This document shows positions 25,526 to 33,732 of a stretch of 33,883 bases of DNA, in pieces. Location: positions 1 through 33,883 of the forward strand of contig JADCGA010000055.1 in the NCBI GenBank assembly GCA_020249265.1, given 5' to 3'. Every line of letters starts with the position of its first letter. Positions within the stretch are counted from its first letter, which is position 1. A program made the translations under genes and the position numbers. This DNA comes from Roseomonas sp. (GTDB taxonomy: Bacteria > Pseudomonadota > Alphaproteobacteria > Acetobacterales > Acetobacteraceae). The notes under the pieces were generated by a model. The model ran no database searches. It saw nothing but the letters and a program-made list of their open reading frames with translations, and was not told the origin of the DNA.

Positions 25526-26424
25526 AGCACCGGCACCCCCTGCTGTTTCGCCTTGCCTTCAGGTTCGACATGGATGGTGATGATGGCGCCTTCAAGCTCC
25601 GCCTTCAGCGCGGCTTCGATCCTATCGCAAATCTCATGGCTTTCACTGACGCGCATATCGCCCGGCACCACCAGGTGGAATTCCAGAAAAGTATGTCGCC
25701 CGGCATGGCGGGACCGCAAATCATGCGCCTCAATCGCGCCGGATGCCTGTTCAGCCACAATGCGCCGGATGCGTTCCATGGTGGCGGGCGGCACGGCTTC
25801 ATCCATCAACCCGCCGACACTTTCGCGGAGCAGGCGCAAGCCAGAGAAGATGATATTCACCGCCGTCAACGCCGCCAGCAGCGGATCGAGCCACAAAATC
25901 CCGGTCAGCGCGACCAGCCCAACACCCACCAGCACGCCAACCGAGGTCACCACATCCGACCATAAATGCCGCGCATCGGCCATCAGCGCCGGGGAGCGTA
26001 AGGCCTTGCCGCGCCGGGTCAGAAAAAACGCCCAAACGGCATTCACGCCACTCGCCACCGCTGCCACCGCCAAGCCAATGCCCGCCTGCTCCGGCGCGCG
26101 CGGCGCCAGATAGGCCGCCCAGGTCTCATGCAAAATGAGCAGCGCCGCCACGATGATCAGCGTGCCTTCCAGAACGGCCGAAAAATACTCAGCCTTGGAA
26201 TGGCCATAAGGGTGGTTGGCATCCGCCGGCAGGGCGGATAACCGCACCGCCAGCAGGGCCGCCATGGCCGCGGCGACATTCACAATGCTTTCCAGCGCAT
26301 CGGCGTAAAGCGCGACGGATCCCGTCACCCACCAGGCAATCGCCTTGAGTGCGAGAACAGCCACCGCAACCACTACGCTTCCCGCAGCGATCCGCGCGGC
26401 GCTGGATTGCCGAGGTTCAACCAT
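25522..26424 (-). CDS. Cation diffusion facilitator transporter
   Basis: This is a 300-residue CDF-family metal/proton antiporter with six membrane spans (about residues 10-185) and a C-terminal cytoplasmic metal-sensing domain. HPYGHSKAEYFSAVLEG (71-87) is the family signature. H153 and D157 in ARHLWSDVVTS match the membrane metal site of FieF. In the paired motif of the second helix the sequence is DALES: D42 is kept, but the second aspartate is replaced by S46, so metal preference may differ from zinc. It lies 23 bases after metH. The spacer can form a small hairpin (CGGGG and CCCCG, 26427-26441). No good ribosome binding site is seen. Confidence 0.9.
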   Translation of the reverse strand: MVEPRQSSAARIAAGSVVVAVAVLALKAIAWWVTGSVALYADALESIVNVAAAMAALLAVRLSALPADANHPYGHSKAEYFSAVLEGTLIIVAALLILHETWAAYLAPRAPEQAGIGLAVAAVASGVNAVWAFFLTRRGKALRSPALMADARHLWSDVVTSVGVLVGVGLVALTGILWLDPLLAALTAVNIIFSGLRLLRESVGGLMDEAVPPATMERIRRIVAEQASGAIEAHDLRSRHAGRHTFLEFHLVVPGDMRVSESHEICDRIEAALKAELEGAIITIHVEPEGKAKQQGVPVL

Positions 26425-26447
26425 GGCGGGGGTTTACCCCGTTACGC

Positions 26448-29400
26448 CTAGACCGAGAAGTACTTTGCCCGCGGATGATGCAGCACAATGGCGCTGGTGG
26501 ATTGCTCGGGATGGAGCTGCCATTCATCGCTTAGCGATACGCCGATGCGGTCTGCGCCTAGCAGGCGGAGCAAGCCCTCCTGATCCTCAAGCTTCGGGCA
26601 GGCCGGATAGCCAAAGGAATAGCGCCCGCCGCGATAGCCCTGCTGGAGCATTTTTTCGATGTCGCGTTCATCCTGATTGGCAAAACCCAATTCGGCGCGG
26701 ATGCGCTTATGGACATATTCAGCCAGCGCTTCCGCCATTTCTACCGAAAGCCCGTGCAGATAGAGGTAATCCTGGTAGCGGTTTTCCTCAAACCAATCGC
26801 GCGCGATATCGGACGCCTTCTGGCCCATTGTCACCACTTGCAGGCCAATCACATCACGCGCGGCGGGGCCATCATCCACGTCGCGCACGAAATCAGCGAT
26901 GCAATCACCATCTTCCTTGGGCTGGCGCGGCATATTGAAGCGGCAAACTTCCGTCACGCCATCTTCCGCGAACAGGATCAGATCATTGCCCTGCCCCGCG
27001 CATTTCCAATAGCCGTAAATGGCCTGAGGCTTCAGGATATTTTGTTCTTCCGTGATGCTCAGCATGCGCTTCAGCACCGGGCGCAATTCCTGCTTGGCCC
27101 AGCCAAGGAAATCGTCGAGCGACCGGCCCGCCTTCCGGAAACCCCATTGGAATTGATAAAGGCTCCGTTCATTGATGAAGGGCACCAGCGCCTTGGGGGC
27201 AGCTTCCAGCACACGCGCGCCCCAGAAGGGCGGTGTTGGCACAGCACTTTCCGCCGCCACACGCCGGCGGCGGGTTTGCGCGTATTTCACATCAACGGGT
27301 GCGAAGCCACGCGGATCTGCGGTGCCGAGCGTGCGCTTTTCATTGCGCGCCTTGCCGGAACGCTTGGTTTGCAGCGCGGCCAGATAATCATCAAAGCCAT
27401 TGCCCATGACCTTATCCATCAAATGCAGGCCATCAAAAGCATCCCGCGCATAGGCAACACGGCCGGAAGCATAGGCGCGCACGCAATCATCTTCCACGTA
27501 ATTGCGGGTCAGCGCGGCACCCCCCAGCAGCACGGGAATATCCACGCCCTGGCGCGACATTTCTTCCAGATTTTCGCGCATCACCACGGTGGATTTCACC
27601 AGCAAACCAGACATGCCAATGGCATGCGCCTTGTGTTCGCGCGCAGCATTCACAATTTCAATGAGCGGCACCTTGATGCCAAGATTGACCACGCGATAAC
27701 CGTTATTGGTCAGGATGATATCCACTAAATTCTTACCGATATCATGCACATCACCCTTCACGGTGCCGAGCACGATGGTGCCCTTTTCCTGGCCTTCCAC
27801 CCTTTCCATAAAAGGTTCCAGATAGGCGACGGCGGTTTTCATCGTCTCGGCTGATTGCAGAACGAAGGGAAGCTGCATCTTGCCCGCGCCGAATAATTCG
27901 CCAACAACCTTCATGCCATCCAGCAAAACATCATTGATGATAGAAAGCGGCGCGATGCCCTTGGCCAAGGCATCGGCCAATTCATCATCCAGCCCCTTGC
28001 GATCACCATCAATGATGCGGTCCTTCAAGCGCCCTTCAACCGTCTCAGCGCGCTTCTTGGCCGTGGCATCAGCGGCTTTGCGGCCGGCGAAAAGCTCCAG
28101 CATTTTTTGCAGCGGGTCATATTCTTCCGTGCGGCGATCATAGATCAAATCCTCCGCAACCTTCACTTCCTCAGGCGCAATCTGATGCAAGGGCTTGATC
28201 TTGGAAACATGCACAATCGCGCCCGTCATGCCGGCCTTAACTGCATGATCGAGAAACACGCTATTCAGTACATGCCGCGCGGCGGGGTTGAGCCCGAAGG
28301 AGATATTGGAGAGCCCAAGAATGATCTGAATATCGGGAAATTCTTCCCGGATCATGCGAATGCCTTCAAGCGTCCAAAGGCCGAGCTTGCGGTCATCCTC
28401 ATTACCCGTCGCGACTGTGAAGGTCAGCGGGTCAATCATCAAATCGGATTGCGGCAGCCCGTGCTTGTCGCAGGCAAATTCCACCAGGCGGCGCGCGATG
28501 CGCAGCTTATCTTCGGCGGTTTTCGCCATGCCCACTTCGTCAATCGTCAGCGCAATTACCGCCGCGCCGAATTTACGCGCCAAGATCATACGATCCTCAG
28601 CGGCTTTCTCACCTTCTTCGAAATTGATCGAATTGATGATGGGCTTGCCGCCATGCAGCTTGAGTGCTGCTTCAATCACCGGGGTTTCGGTGGAATCAAT
28701 CACCAAGGGCCCATTCACGCTGCTGGTGAAGCGGCGAATCACCTCGGTCATTTCCGCCATTTCATCGCGCCCGACAAAGGCGGTGCAGATATCAAGGCTG
28801 TTTGAGCCCTCCGCCATTTGTTCGCGGCCCATCGCCACACAGCCATCCCAATCGCCCGCTGCCTGGCGTTCGCGCCACGCCTTCGATCCATTGGCATTGC
28901 AGCGCTCACCGATCGAGAAATAGGAATTTTCCTGGCGTAAAGCAGTAGCGCCATAAAGGGAGGCGACGGATGGCACCCAATGAAATTTGCGCTTGATCGG
29001 CGCCGGGCGATGCGCGGCACCGCCAAGCTTGCGCAGCATGGCATCAAGGGCTGCGATATGCGGCGTGGAAGTGCCGCAGCAGCCGCCAATCAGGTTCAAG
29101 CCATCTTCGACAACAAAGCGCTCCATCCAGGCCGCGAGTTCTTCCGCGCCCAAAGGATAATGCGTCTTGCCATCCACCAATTCCGGCAGGCCGGCATTGG
29201 GTTGGCAGGAAATCAGCCCCGGCCAGTTTTGCGAAAGCCAGCGCACATGCTCCGCCATTTCCTGCGGCCCGGTGGCACAATTCAGCCCCATCAACGGCAC
29301 ATCCAAGGCATTCACAACGGTTGTGGCGGCGGCGATATCGGGGCCGACCAACAAGGTGCCGGTGGTTTCCACCGTGACCTGCACGAAAATCGGGATATCG

Positions 29401-29948
29401 GAACCCGCCGCCCTGCGCGCGATTTTTGCGGCATTCACGGCGGCCTTGATAAACAGCGTGTCCTGATTGGTTTCCGTCAGCAACGCATCCGCACCGCCGG
29501 CAATCAGGCCACGGCATTGTTCCACCAGCGCCGCTTCCAGCGCGTCATAGGTGATATTGCCAAGGCTTGGCAGTTTGGTGCCCGGGCCGATATCACCGAC
29601 CACCCAACGATGCCGCCCATCGGCGAAGCTTTCCGCCGCTTCGCGCGCCAATTCCACCGAAAGCTTGTTGATTTCGAAGGCGCGTTCTTCAAGTTCAAAT
29701 TCGCCAAGCGTCACTGGCGAACCGCCGAAGCTATTGGTCAGCACCATATCGGCGCCAGCTTCGAAATAGCCGCGATGAATGTCGCGCACGATGTCGGGGC
29801 GCGAGAGGTTCAAGACCTCTGTACAATTTTCCTTGCCCCAGTAATCGCGTTCAACCTCTAAAGTCAGGGCCTGCACGCGGCTGCCCATGCCACCATCACA
29901 GAGCAAAACGCGGTCACGAAGGGCGTCGAGAAGATGCGGGCGCGCCAT
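26448..29948 (-). CDS. metH: Cobalamin-dependent methionine synthase
   Basis: This is a 1166-residue, four-module enzyme that transfers the methyl group of methyl-tetrahydrofolate to homocysteine through methylcobalamin. The homocysteine domain (1-310) holds the zinc cysteines C224 (GLNCATG) and C290-C291 (GGCCGT). The folate domain covers about 335-610 (SIGERCNANGSK, DPLTFTVATGNEDDR). The cobalamin cap and binding domains cover about 635-880, with the DxHxxG motif D733, H735, G738 and the SGLLVKST segment. The reactivation domain runs from about 900 to the end (YQDYLYLHGLSVEMAEALAEY, RYSFGYPACP). It is full length, unlike the split or truncated forms of some alphaproteobacteria. GAAGG precedes the start. 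metF is not adjacent. It follows the ArsR-fusion gene by ten bases. Confidence 0.96.
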   Translation of the reverse strand: MARPHLLDALRDRVLLCDGGMGSRVQALTLEVERDYWGKENCTEVLNLSRPDIVRDIHRGYFEAGADMVLTNSFGGSPVTLGEFELEERAFEINKLSVELAREAAESFADGRHRWVVGDIGPGTKLPSLGNITYDALEAALVEQCRGLIAGGADALLTETNQDTLFIKAAVNAAKIARRAAGSDIPIFVQVTVETTGTLLVGPDIAAATTVVNALDVPLMGLNCATGPQEMAEHVRWLSQNWPGLISCQPNAGLPELVDGKTHYPLGAEELAAWMERFVVEDGLNLIGGCCGTSTPHIAALDAMLRKLGGAAHRPAPIKRKFHWVPSVASLYGATALRQENSYFSIGERCNANGSKAWRERQAAGDWDGCVAMGREQMAEGSNSLDICTAFVGRDEMAEMTEVIRRFTSSVNGPLVIDSTETPVIEAALKLHGGKPIINSINFEEGEKAAEDRMILARKFGAAVIALTIDEVGMAKTAEDKLRIARRLVEFACDKHGLPQSDLMIDPLTFTVATGNEDDRKLGLWTLEGIRMIREEFPDIQIILGLSNISFGLNPAARHVLNSVFLDHAVKAGMTGAIVHVSKIKPLHQIAPEEVKVAEDLIYDRRTEEYDPLQKMLELFAGRKAADATAKKRAETVEGRLKDRIIDGDRKGLDDELADALAKGIAPLSIINDVLLDGMKVVGELFGAGKMQLPFVLQSAETMKTAVAYLEPFMERVEGQEKGTIVLGTVKGDVHDIGKNLVDIILTNNGYRVVNLGIKVPLIEIVNAAREHKAHAIGMSGLLVKSTVVMRENLEEMSRQGVDIPVLLGGAALTRNYVEDDCVRAYASGRVAYARDAFDGLHLMDKVMGNGFDDYLAALQTKRSGKARNEKRTLGTADPRGFAPVDVKYAQTRRRRVAAESAVPTPPFWGARVLEAAPKALVPFINERSLYQFQWGFRKAGRSLDDFLGWAKQELRPVLKRMLSITEEQNILKPQAIYGYWKCAGQGNDLILFAEDGVTEVCRFNMPRQPKEDGDCIADFVRDVDDGPAARDVIGLQVVTMGQKASDIARDWFEENRYQDYLYLHGLSVEMAEALAEYVHKRIRAELGFANQDERDIEKMLQQGYRGGRYSFGYPACPKLEDQEGLLRLLGADRIGVSLSDEWQLHPEQSTSAIVLHHPRAKYFSV

Positions 29949-29958
29949 GGGAAAACCT

Positions 29959-30900
29959 TCAGGATACGGGGGTGGAAACGGAAAGCGGCAGGCGTTCGGC
30001 GGACCAAAGCCTAAGCGTCAGCGATGCGGGAATGCTGCTGACACGCGGCGCGGTGCAGCCTGCGCCACCAAGCCAGCCCGCCATCGCGGCATCATCAAAA
30101 CCAGGCCAGCGATGGGCATAGCGGTTGAGCAAATCGGCACGGTCATGCGGCGCCAAATCCAAGATCAGCAGCCGCCCGCCGGGCCGCACAACACGCGCAG
30201 CTTCGGCCAAAGCCGCGGCAGGGTCCTCGGCGTAATGCAGAACCATATGCAATGTCACGGCATCAAAACCGGCATCAGGTAAAGGCAGCCGATACATATC
30301 CGCCTGCCGCACGGCGATATGCGCGAGGCCACGTTCCGTCAGGCGGCTGCGCGCCAGCGCCAACATCTCGCGGGAGGCATCAATGCCTAGCCCTTCTTCG
30401 ATGCGAGGGGCCAGCCGTTCCAGCACCCCACCCGTGCCACAGCCGATATCAAGCAAGCGCCCCAACCGGCCCGAAGGCAGGGCTTGCAGCAGGGCGGTTT
30501 CAATGGCGTCAGTCGGCAGGCCAAGGGCGCGGGTTTCATCCCAATCCGCGCCATGGCTGCGGAAACTGTCGGAGGCAATGCGCGCACGTTCCGCCGCGAG
30601 ACGCGCCGCAGCGCGACGATCCGCCGCCAGCAAAGGGTCCGATTCCGGCAGCCGGGCCAGGATATGGCGGGCCAGATCAGCCTCCGGCGCCATTTGGAAC
30701 CAAGCATTGGCGCCTTCGGGTGTGCGGGTCAGCAGGCCGGCTTCGACCAAAAGCTTCAAATGGCGGGAAAGCCGGGGCTGGGATTGGCCGAGAATCGCCA
30801 CCAATTCCGTGACGCACCAGGCACCACGGGCGCAAAGCGCCAAAAGCCTCAGGCGTGTCGGCTCCGCCGCGCCGCGCAATTGGGACAGAACATCCTGCAT
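29959..30900 (-). CDS. ArsR-family regulator fused to SAM-dependent methyltransferase
   Basis: This is a 313-residue two-domain protein. Residues 1-85 form an ArsR-type winged helix: AEPTRLRLLALCARGAWCVTELVAILGQSQPRLSRHLKLLVEAGLLTRT. The linker runs to about 140. A class I methyltransferase domain follows, with motif I LLDIGCGTGG (149-158) and later D-M-Y-R-L-P-L-P-D-A-G-F-D and RVVRPGGRLLILDLAPH. The cysteine pair of metal-sensing ArsR proteins is not evident, so SAM or S-adenosylhomocysteine is the likelier signal. ArsR-type regulators of the methionine cycle (SahR) are known in Proteobacteria, and alphaproteobacterial fusions of this type occur beside metF/metH. Here it directly precedes metH. 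A perfect palindrome lies 11 bases before its start, suggesting autoregulation. Confidence 0.88.
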   Translation of the reverse strand: MQDVLSQLRGAAEPTRLRLLALCARGAWCVTELVAILGQSQPRLSRHLKLLVEAGLLTRTPEGANAWFQMAPEADLARHILARLPESDPLLAADRRAAARLAAERARIASDSFRSHGADWDETRALGLPTDAIETALLQALPSGRLGRLLDIGCGTGGVLERLAPRIEEGLGIDASREMLALARSRLTERGLAHIAVRQADMYRLPLPDAGFDAVTLHMVLHYAEDPAAALAEAARVVRPGGRLLILDLAPHDRADLLNRYAHRWPGFDDAAMAGWLGGAGCTAPRVSSIPASLTLRLWSAERLPLSVSTPVS

Positions 30901-30910
30901 GGGCTTTACA

Positions 30911-30936
30911 TAGACATAAACATATTCTTATGTCTA
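30911..30936. promoter_or_regulatory. Probable ArsR-type operator for the metH operon
   Basis: TAGACATAA (30911-30919) and TTATGTCTA (30928-30936) form a perfect 9-base inverted repeat with an 8-base spacer. It is AT-rich in a GC-rich context and lies 11-36 bases upstream of the ArsR-methyltransferase start. The size and symmetry fit a dimeric winged-helix regulator. Binding by the adjacent regulator is inferred from position. Confidence 0.65.
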
Positions 30937-31000
30937 GTGCCCGATGCGCGAAGGTGGGATCACCGAGGCGCTGAATGGGCCACTCCTTTAGGCTGCTGTC

Positions 31001-31345
31001 ATGGCTTGGTCACTCGATGCCCGCATACCCGTCCACCTGCTAACGCCGGGTGAAACCCCAGGGCCGGGGATGGCTTTGCTTGCCGAGGCGCCGGCTGAAG
31101 TCTCGACCACCGCCATGGCGGTCTTCACCCTTGAAGGCGCCCATGCGCCAGCCTGCGCCTGCTGCGGCGCACGCGGGCCGGTGGCGGAAGCGCTGGACCG
31201 GTTATTTCTGGGACGGGTGCGGGGCGAATTCCCCTGGTTCACCGCCATCGCCGCCCTGCCCCAAAGCGCTGAGGGTGCGGAGGCGATCAGGCGCACGCTG
31301 CGCGAAGATCAGGCCAGCAGCGCAAGGTTTCGGCTTGCATCATAG
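31001..31345 (+). CDS. Hypothetical protein with CACC motif
   Basis: This is a 114-residue protein I cannot assign to a named family. It has a compact motif at residues 52-55 (HAPACACCGARGPVAEALDRLFLGRVRGEFPWF) in which three cysteines lie within four residues after a histidine, so metal binding is possible. The rest is a small soluble alpha/beta-looking protein without signal peptide or membrane segment. Codon use and GC content match the core genes, and both ends are well defined, so it is probably real. The ribosome binding site is weak. It is divergent from the ArsR-methyltransferase gene, with 100 bases and the palindrome between them, so it could share that control region. Confidence 0.6.
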   Translation: MAWSLDARIPVHLLTPGETPGPGMALLAEAPAEVSTTAMAVFTLEGAHAPACACCGARGPVAEALDRLFLGRVRGEFPWFTAIAALPQSAEGAEAIRRTLREDQASSARFRLAS

Positions 31346-31486
31346 GCTTGATTGACACGGCTCCCCCGCAACAACAGGCGAGAGGGATGCGTTCATAGCC
31401 CAGGATCAATTCACCACCTGCCCAAGCCTGCGCGGCGGGTCAATTGAAGCGGGGCACGCAGTCTAAGTGTGAGTCATGGCAGGGAA

Positions 31487-32839
31487 TCATGGGTAGCCGG
31501 AACACTCGAGTTTTTGTTTCATAATGGCGAGAGCGCGATGCAGCTCCTCCAGAGACGGAACACCCAGACACAAGCGAATGCCTGACTCTGAGTCGGTTCC
31601 ATCCACGAGAACCGACGCGGGCGCGGTCAACAGAACGCCTTCTTGCGCCATGCCCTCAACGATGCGCTCCGCTTCAGATCGTGGCATTGACAACCAGACA
31701 TGAAAACTCTTGCCGGAGGGTTCCGTCATCCACCTGGACAGATAACGCCGCGCGACGGCCAAGCGCCGTAGGGCCTCTGCGCCGATAGAAGACAGCATAT
31801 TCTCGGCCGTACCGTCGTAAAGCCATTGTTCCACAACGGCGCAGGAAAGCGCCGATACGGAAAGTCCTGTTGCCTGCAGTGTAAACAGGGCTTTTTGGAC
31901 AAGCTGCGGCGGAACCAGCAGCATACCATCCCGTAAACCGGGGCAGAGGCATTTGGAGAGTGACGTTACGTAAAGTGTTCGTTCCGGCGCAAGGCTTACC
32001 AAAGCCGGCAAGCTTTCATTCTTTAGCAATCCATAAACATCATCTTCAATGATGAGAATATTATACTTCTCACAAGTCTTGATGATCTCTTGTCGCCGCA
32101 TGAGCCCCATTGTCGCCCCGGTCGGATTATGCAGCGTCGGCGTCAGGTAAAGGGCGGATGGTGTTTCTTTGGTTGTGGCAAGAATTGCGTCCAATGCAGC
32201 CGGCATCATGCCTTCAATGTCGGTGGGGACACCCATCAGACGATATTTACCGACCTGCGCAAGGGTTAATGCTCCCGGATAGGTCAAGCACTCGGTGAGG
32301 ATAACACCGCCTGGGCGGCTTGATGTTGCAAAGGCAACAGCCAGAGCCTGTTGCGCACCGCTGGTAAGCAGAAGCTGCCCCGGGTTTGCATTGACACCGA
32401 TGCCGCTCAGCCAGTTAGCCATCAGCATACGATGCTTTTCATGCCCGGCAGGCGGCGGGCAATTAAGAAAATAAAACGAGTCCACCTTTCGTGCCGCCAT
32501 TGAAAGTGTGGATGAAAGCACACGCTCATTCAGCATGGCCGGAGGCGCGTTGACTGACAAATCAATCACAGGCCCTTGCGGTCGCCTGCGGCCAATAACG
32601 AAAGTGCCGCTGCCCTTACTGCTTTCGATCAGTCCGCGGCGCTGTAGCGCGCGATAGGCTTTTGTCACTGAGCCAACACTGATTTTTAATTTCCATGCCA
32701 CGTCACGATGGGCGGGAAGCCTGGCGCCATCTTCAAGTTGGTCGCTCAGGATGTCGGCAGCAAGCGCCTCGATCAAGCGCTCCGAGGCGGATGCATCCAC
32801 ATCCTCAAGACGGGGCTTCCAGGGCGAGACAATACGCAT
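31487..32839 (-). CDS. MocR-type transcriptional regulator (GntR HTH plus aminotransferase-fold domain)
   Basis: This is a 450-residue regulator. Residues 17-83 form a GntR-type winged helix (LPAHRDVAWKLKISVGSVTKAYRALQRRGLIESSKGSGTFV). From about 105 the protein follows the fold-type I aminotransferases: LLLTSGAQQALA, LHNPTGATMG (236-245), IIEDDVYG and VTSLSKCLCPG, with the PLP lysine K296. MocR proteins bind PLP and an amino compound and control a neighbouring transport or catabolic gene, here a divergent LysE-type exporter. The ATG at 32839 is preferred over GTG at 32851 because AGG lies about ten bases upstream. GC content is visibly lower than in the genes to the left, suggesting horizontal gain. 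Confidence 0.88.
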   Translation of the reverse strand: MRIVSPWKPRLEDVDASASERLIEALAADILSDQLEDGARLPAHRDVAWKLKISVGSVTKAYRALQRRGLIESSKGSGTFVIGRRRPQGPVIDLSVNAPPAMLNERVLSSTLSMAARKVDSFYFLNCPPPAGHEKHRMLMANWLSGIGVNANPGQLLLTSGAQQALAVAFATSSRPGGVILTECLTYPGALTLAQVGKYRLMGVPTDIEGMMPAALDAILATTKETPSALYLTPTLHNPTGATMGLMRRQEIIKTCEKYNILIIEDDVYGLLKNESLPALVSLAPERTLYVTSLSKCLCPGLRDGMLLVPPQLVQKALFTLQATGLSVSALSCAVVEQWLYDGTAENMLSSIGAEALRRLAVARRYLSRWMTEPSGKSFHVWLSMPRSEAERIVEGMAQEGVLLTAPASVLVDGTDSESGIRLCLGVPSLEELHRALAIMKQKLECSGYP

Positions 32840-32859
32840 CAGGCGTGTCACCTAAAAAC

Positions 32860-32973
32860 TGTCGAAGACATAGTCTTTGTAGCTTGCTTCATAAATTCGA
32901 AAAAGTGTCATGAGACATTTTTCCATTAGCTGGAAACCATGGCAACTCGTTAAGCTGACCCTCAAGTAGCTGG
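32860..32973. promoter_or_regulatory. Divergent control region with repeated short motifs
   Basis: The 237-base space between the MocR and LysE start codons holds two kinds of repeat. TAGCTGG occurs at 32927-32933 and again at 32967-32973, exactly 40 bases apart, with AAGCTGA between them at 32952. Two small inverted repeats of TGTC and GACA lie nearer the MocR gene (32860-32870 with a 3-base spacer; 32906-32917 with a 4-base spacer). MocR regulators commonly bind widely spaced direct repeats, so the TAGCTGG pair is the better operator candidate. Confidence 0.4.
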
Positions 32974-33076
32974 CACTGGTTCACGAGCCCGATCATCCAC
33001 GCCTCTGCAGTGATGCTACCCCGCATGTTGAATCCGCCCCGGTTAGAGAACCGTTATACTTTATCAGGAGCACTCG

Positions 33077-33709
33077 ATGCCGAGCCTTGACCAACTTTTC
33101 ATCGCGTACCTTGCCTACTTCATTGGCACCGCTACTCCAGGACCGGGGAATCTCTCGATCATAGCGACATCGCTGGACCAGGGGCGTCCGGCAGGAATGG
33201 CTATGGCGTGCGGTATTGTTACTGGCGGACAATGCTGGGGTATCAGCGCGGCCATCGGGCTTGGGGCTTTGATGCTGCTGTGGCCTTCGACATTTTTTAT
33301 TCTGCGAATCGTCGGTGGAGGCTATCTACTTTGGCTGGCTTTTCGTGCCGCGCGGCAGGCCGTAGCGGGTATTGCGACACGCCTCCCAACCTTTGGCAAT
33401 CGCTTCCGTAGCACGTCACTTTGGCCGCATTATCTCCGTGGTTTCGGTATTCAGATCACTAATCCCAAGGCGATTCTTGTATGGATGACGACGATCACTT
33501 TGGGGTTGTCTGGCGATGACGCACCTTGGGCAGGCTTTGTTGTCGTTGCAGGTTGCCTGCTTATCGGGATGCTCGTCTTTTTCACCTATGCCTTGGTGTT
33601 TTCGAGCACGCGCGTGGTCGAGGTTTATGGGCGCATTCACCGGTGGGTGAACGGCGGCATGGCACTTTTTTTTGCCTCAGCCGGGATGGCCTTGATGCTT
33701 GGCCTGTGA
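33077..33709 (+). CDS. LysE/RhtB-family amino acid exporter
   Basis: This is a 210-residue membrane protein with about six spans. The N-terminus LDQLFIAYLAYFIGTATPGPGNLSIIATSLDQGRPAG contains the family's TPGPxN motif (residues 18-23), and NPKAILVWMTTITLGLSG is the second conserved segment. LysE/RhtB proteins export basic or neutral amino acids or related compounds; the substrate here is unknown. AGGAG lies six bases before the ATG. It is divergent from a MocR-type regulator, a common pairing for this family. Its lower GC content matches that gene, and a hairpin repeat array begins 24 bases after its stop. Confidence 0.9.
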   Translation: MPSLDQLFIAYLAYFIGTATPGPGNLSIIATSLDQGRPAGMAMACGIVTGGQCWGISAAIGLGALMLLWPSTFFILRIVGGGYLLWLAFRAARQAVAGIATRLPTFGNRFRSTSLWPHYLRGFGIQITNPKAILVWMTTITLGLSGDDAPWAGFVVVAGCLLIGMLVFFTYALVFSSTRVVEVYGRIHRWVNGGMALFFASAGMALMLGL

Positions 33710-33732
33710 GTAATTTTTTGCACATAAATGTT

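Noticed and set aside
25039-25965. Plus-strand open frame opposite tonB and the CDF gene
   Set aside because: It owes its length to the repetitive proline codons of tonB read backwards; the protein is low-complexity and crosses two real genes.
26709-27728. Long open frame of 339 codons on the plus strand inside metH
   Set aside because: It is antisense to a full-length, well-conserved metH; the translation has no family resemblance and the GC-rich codon pattern of metH explains the open frame. The same applies to the frame at 28980-29861.
33028-33060. TTGAAT and TATACT as promoter for the LysE gene
   Set aside because: The spacing is 21 bases and the -10-like element would put the transcript start inside the ribosome binding site, so the match is probably chance.
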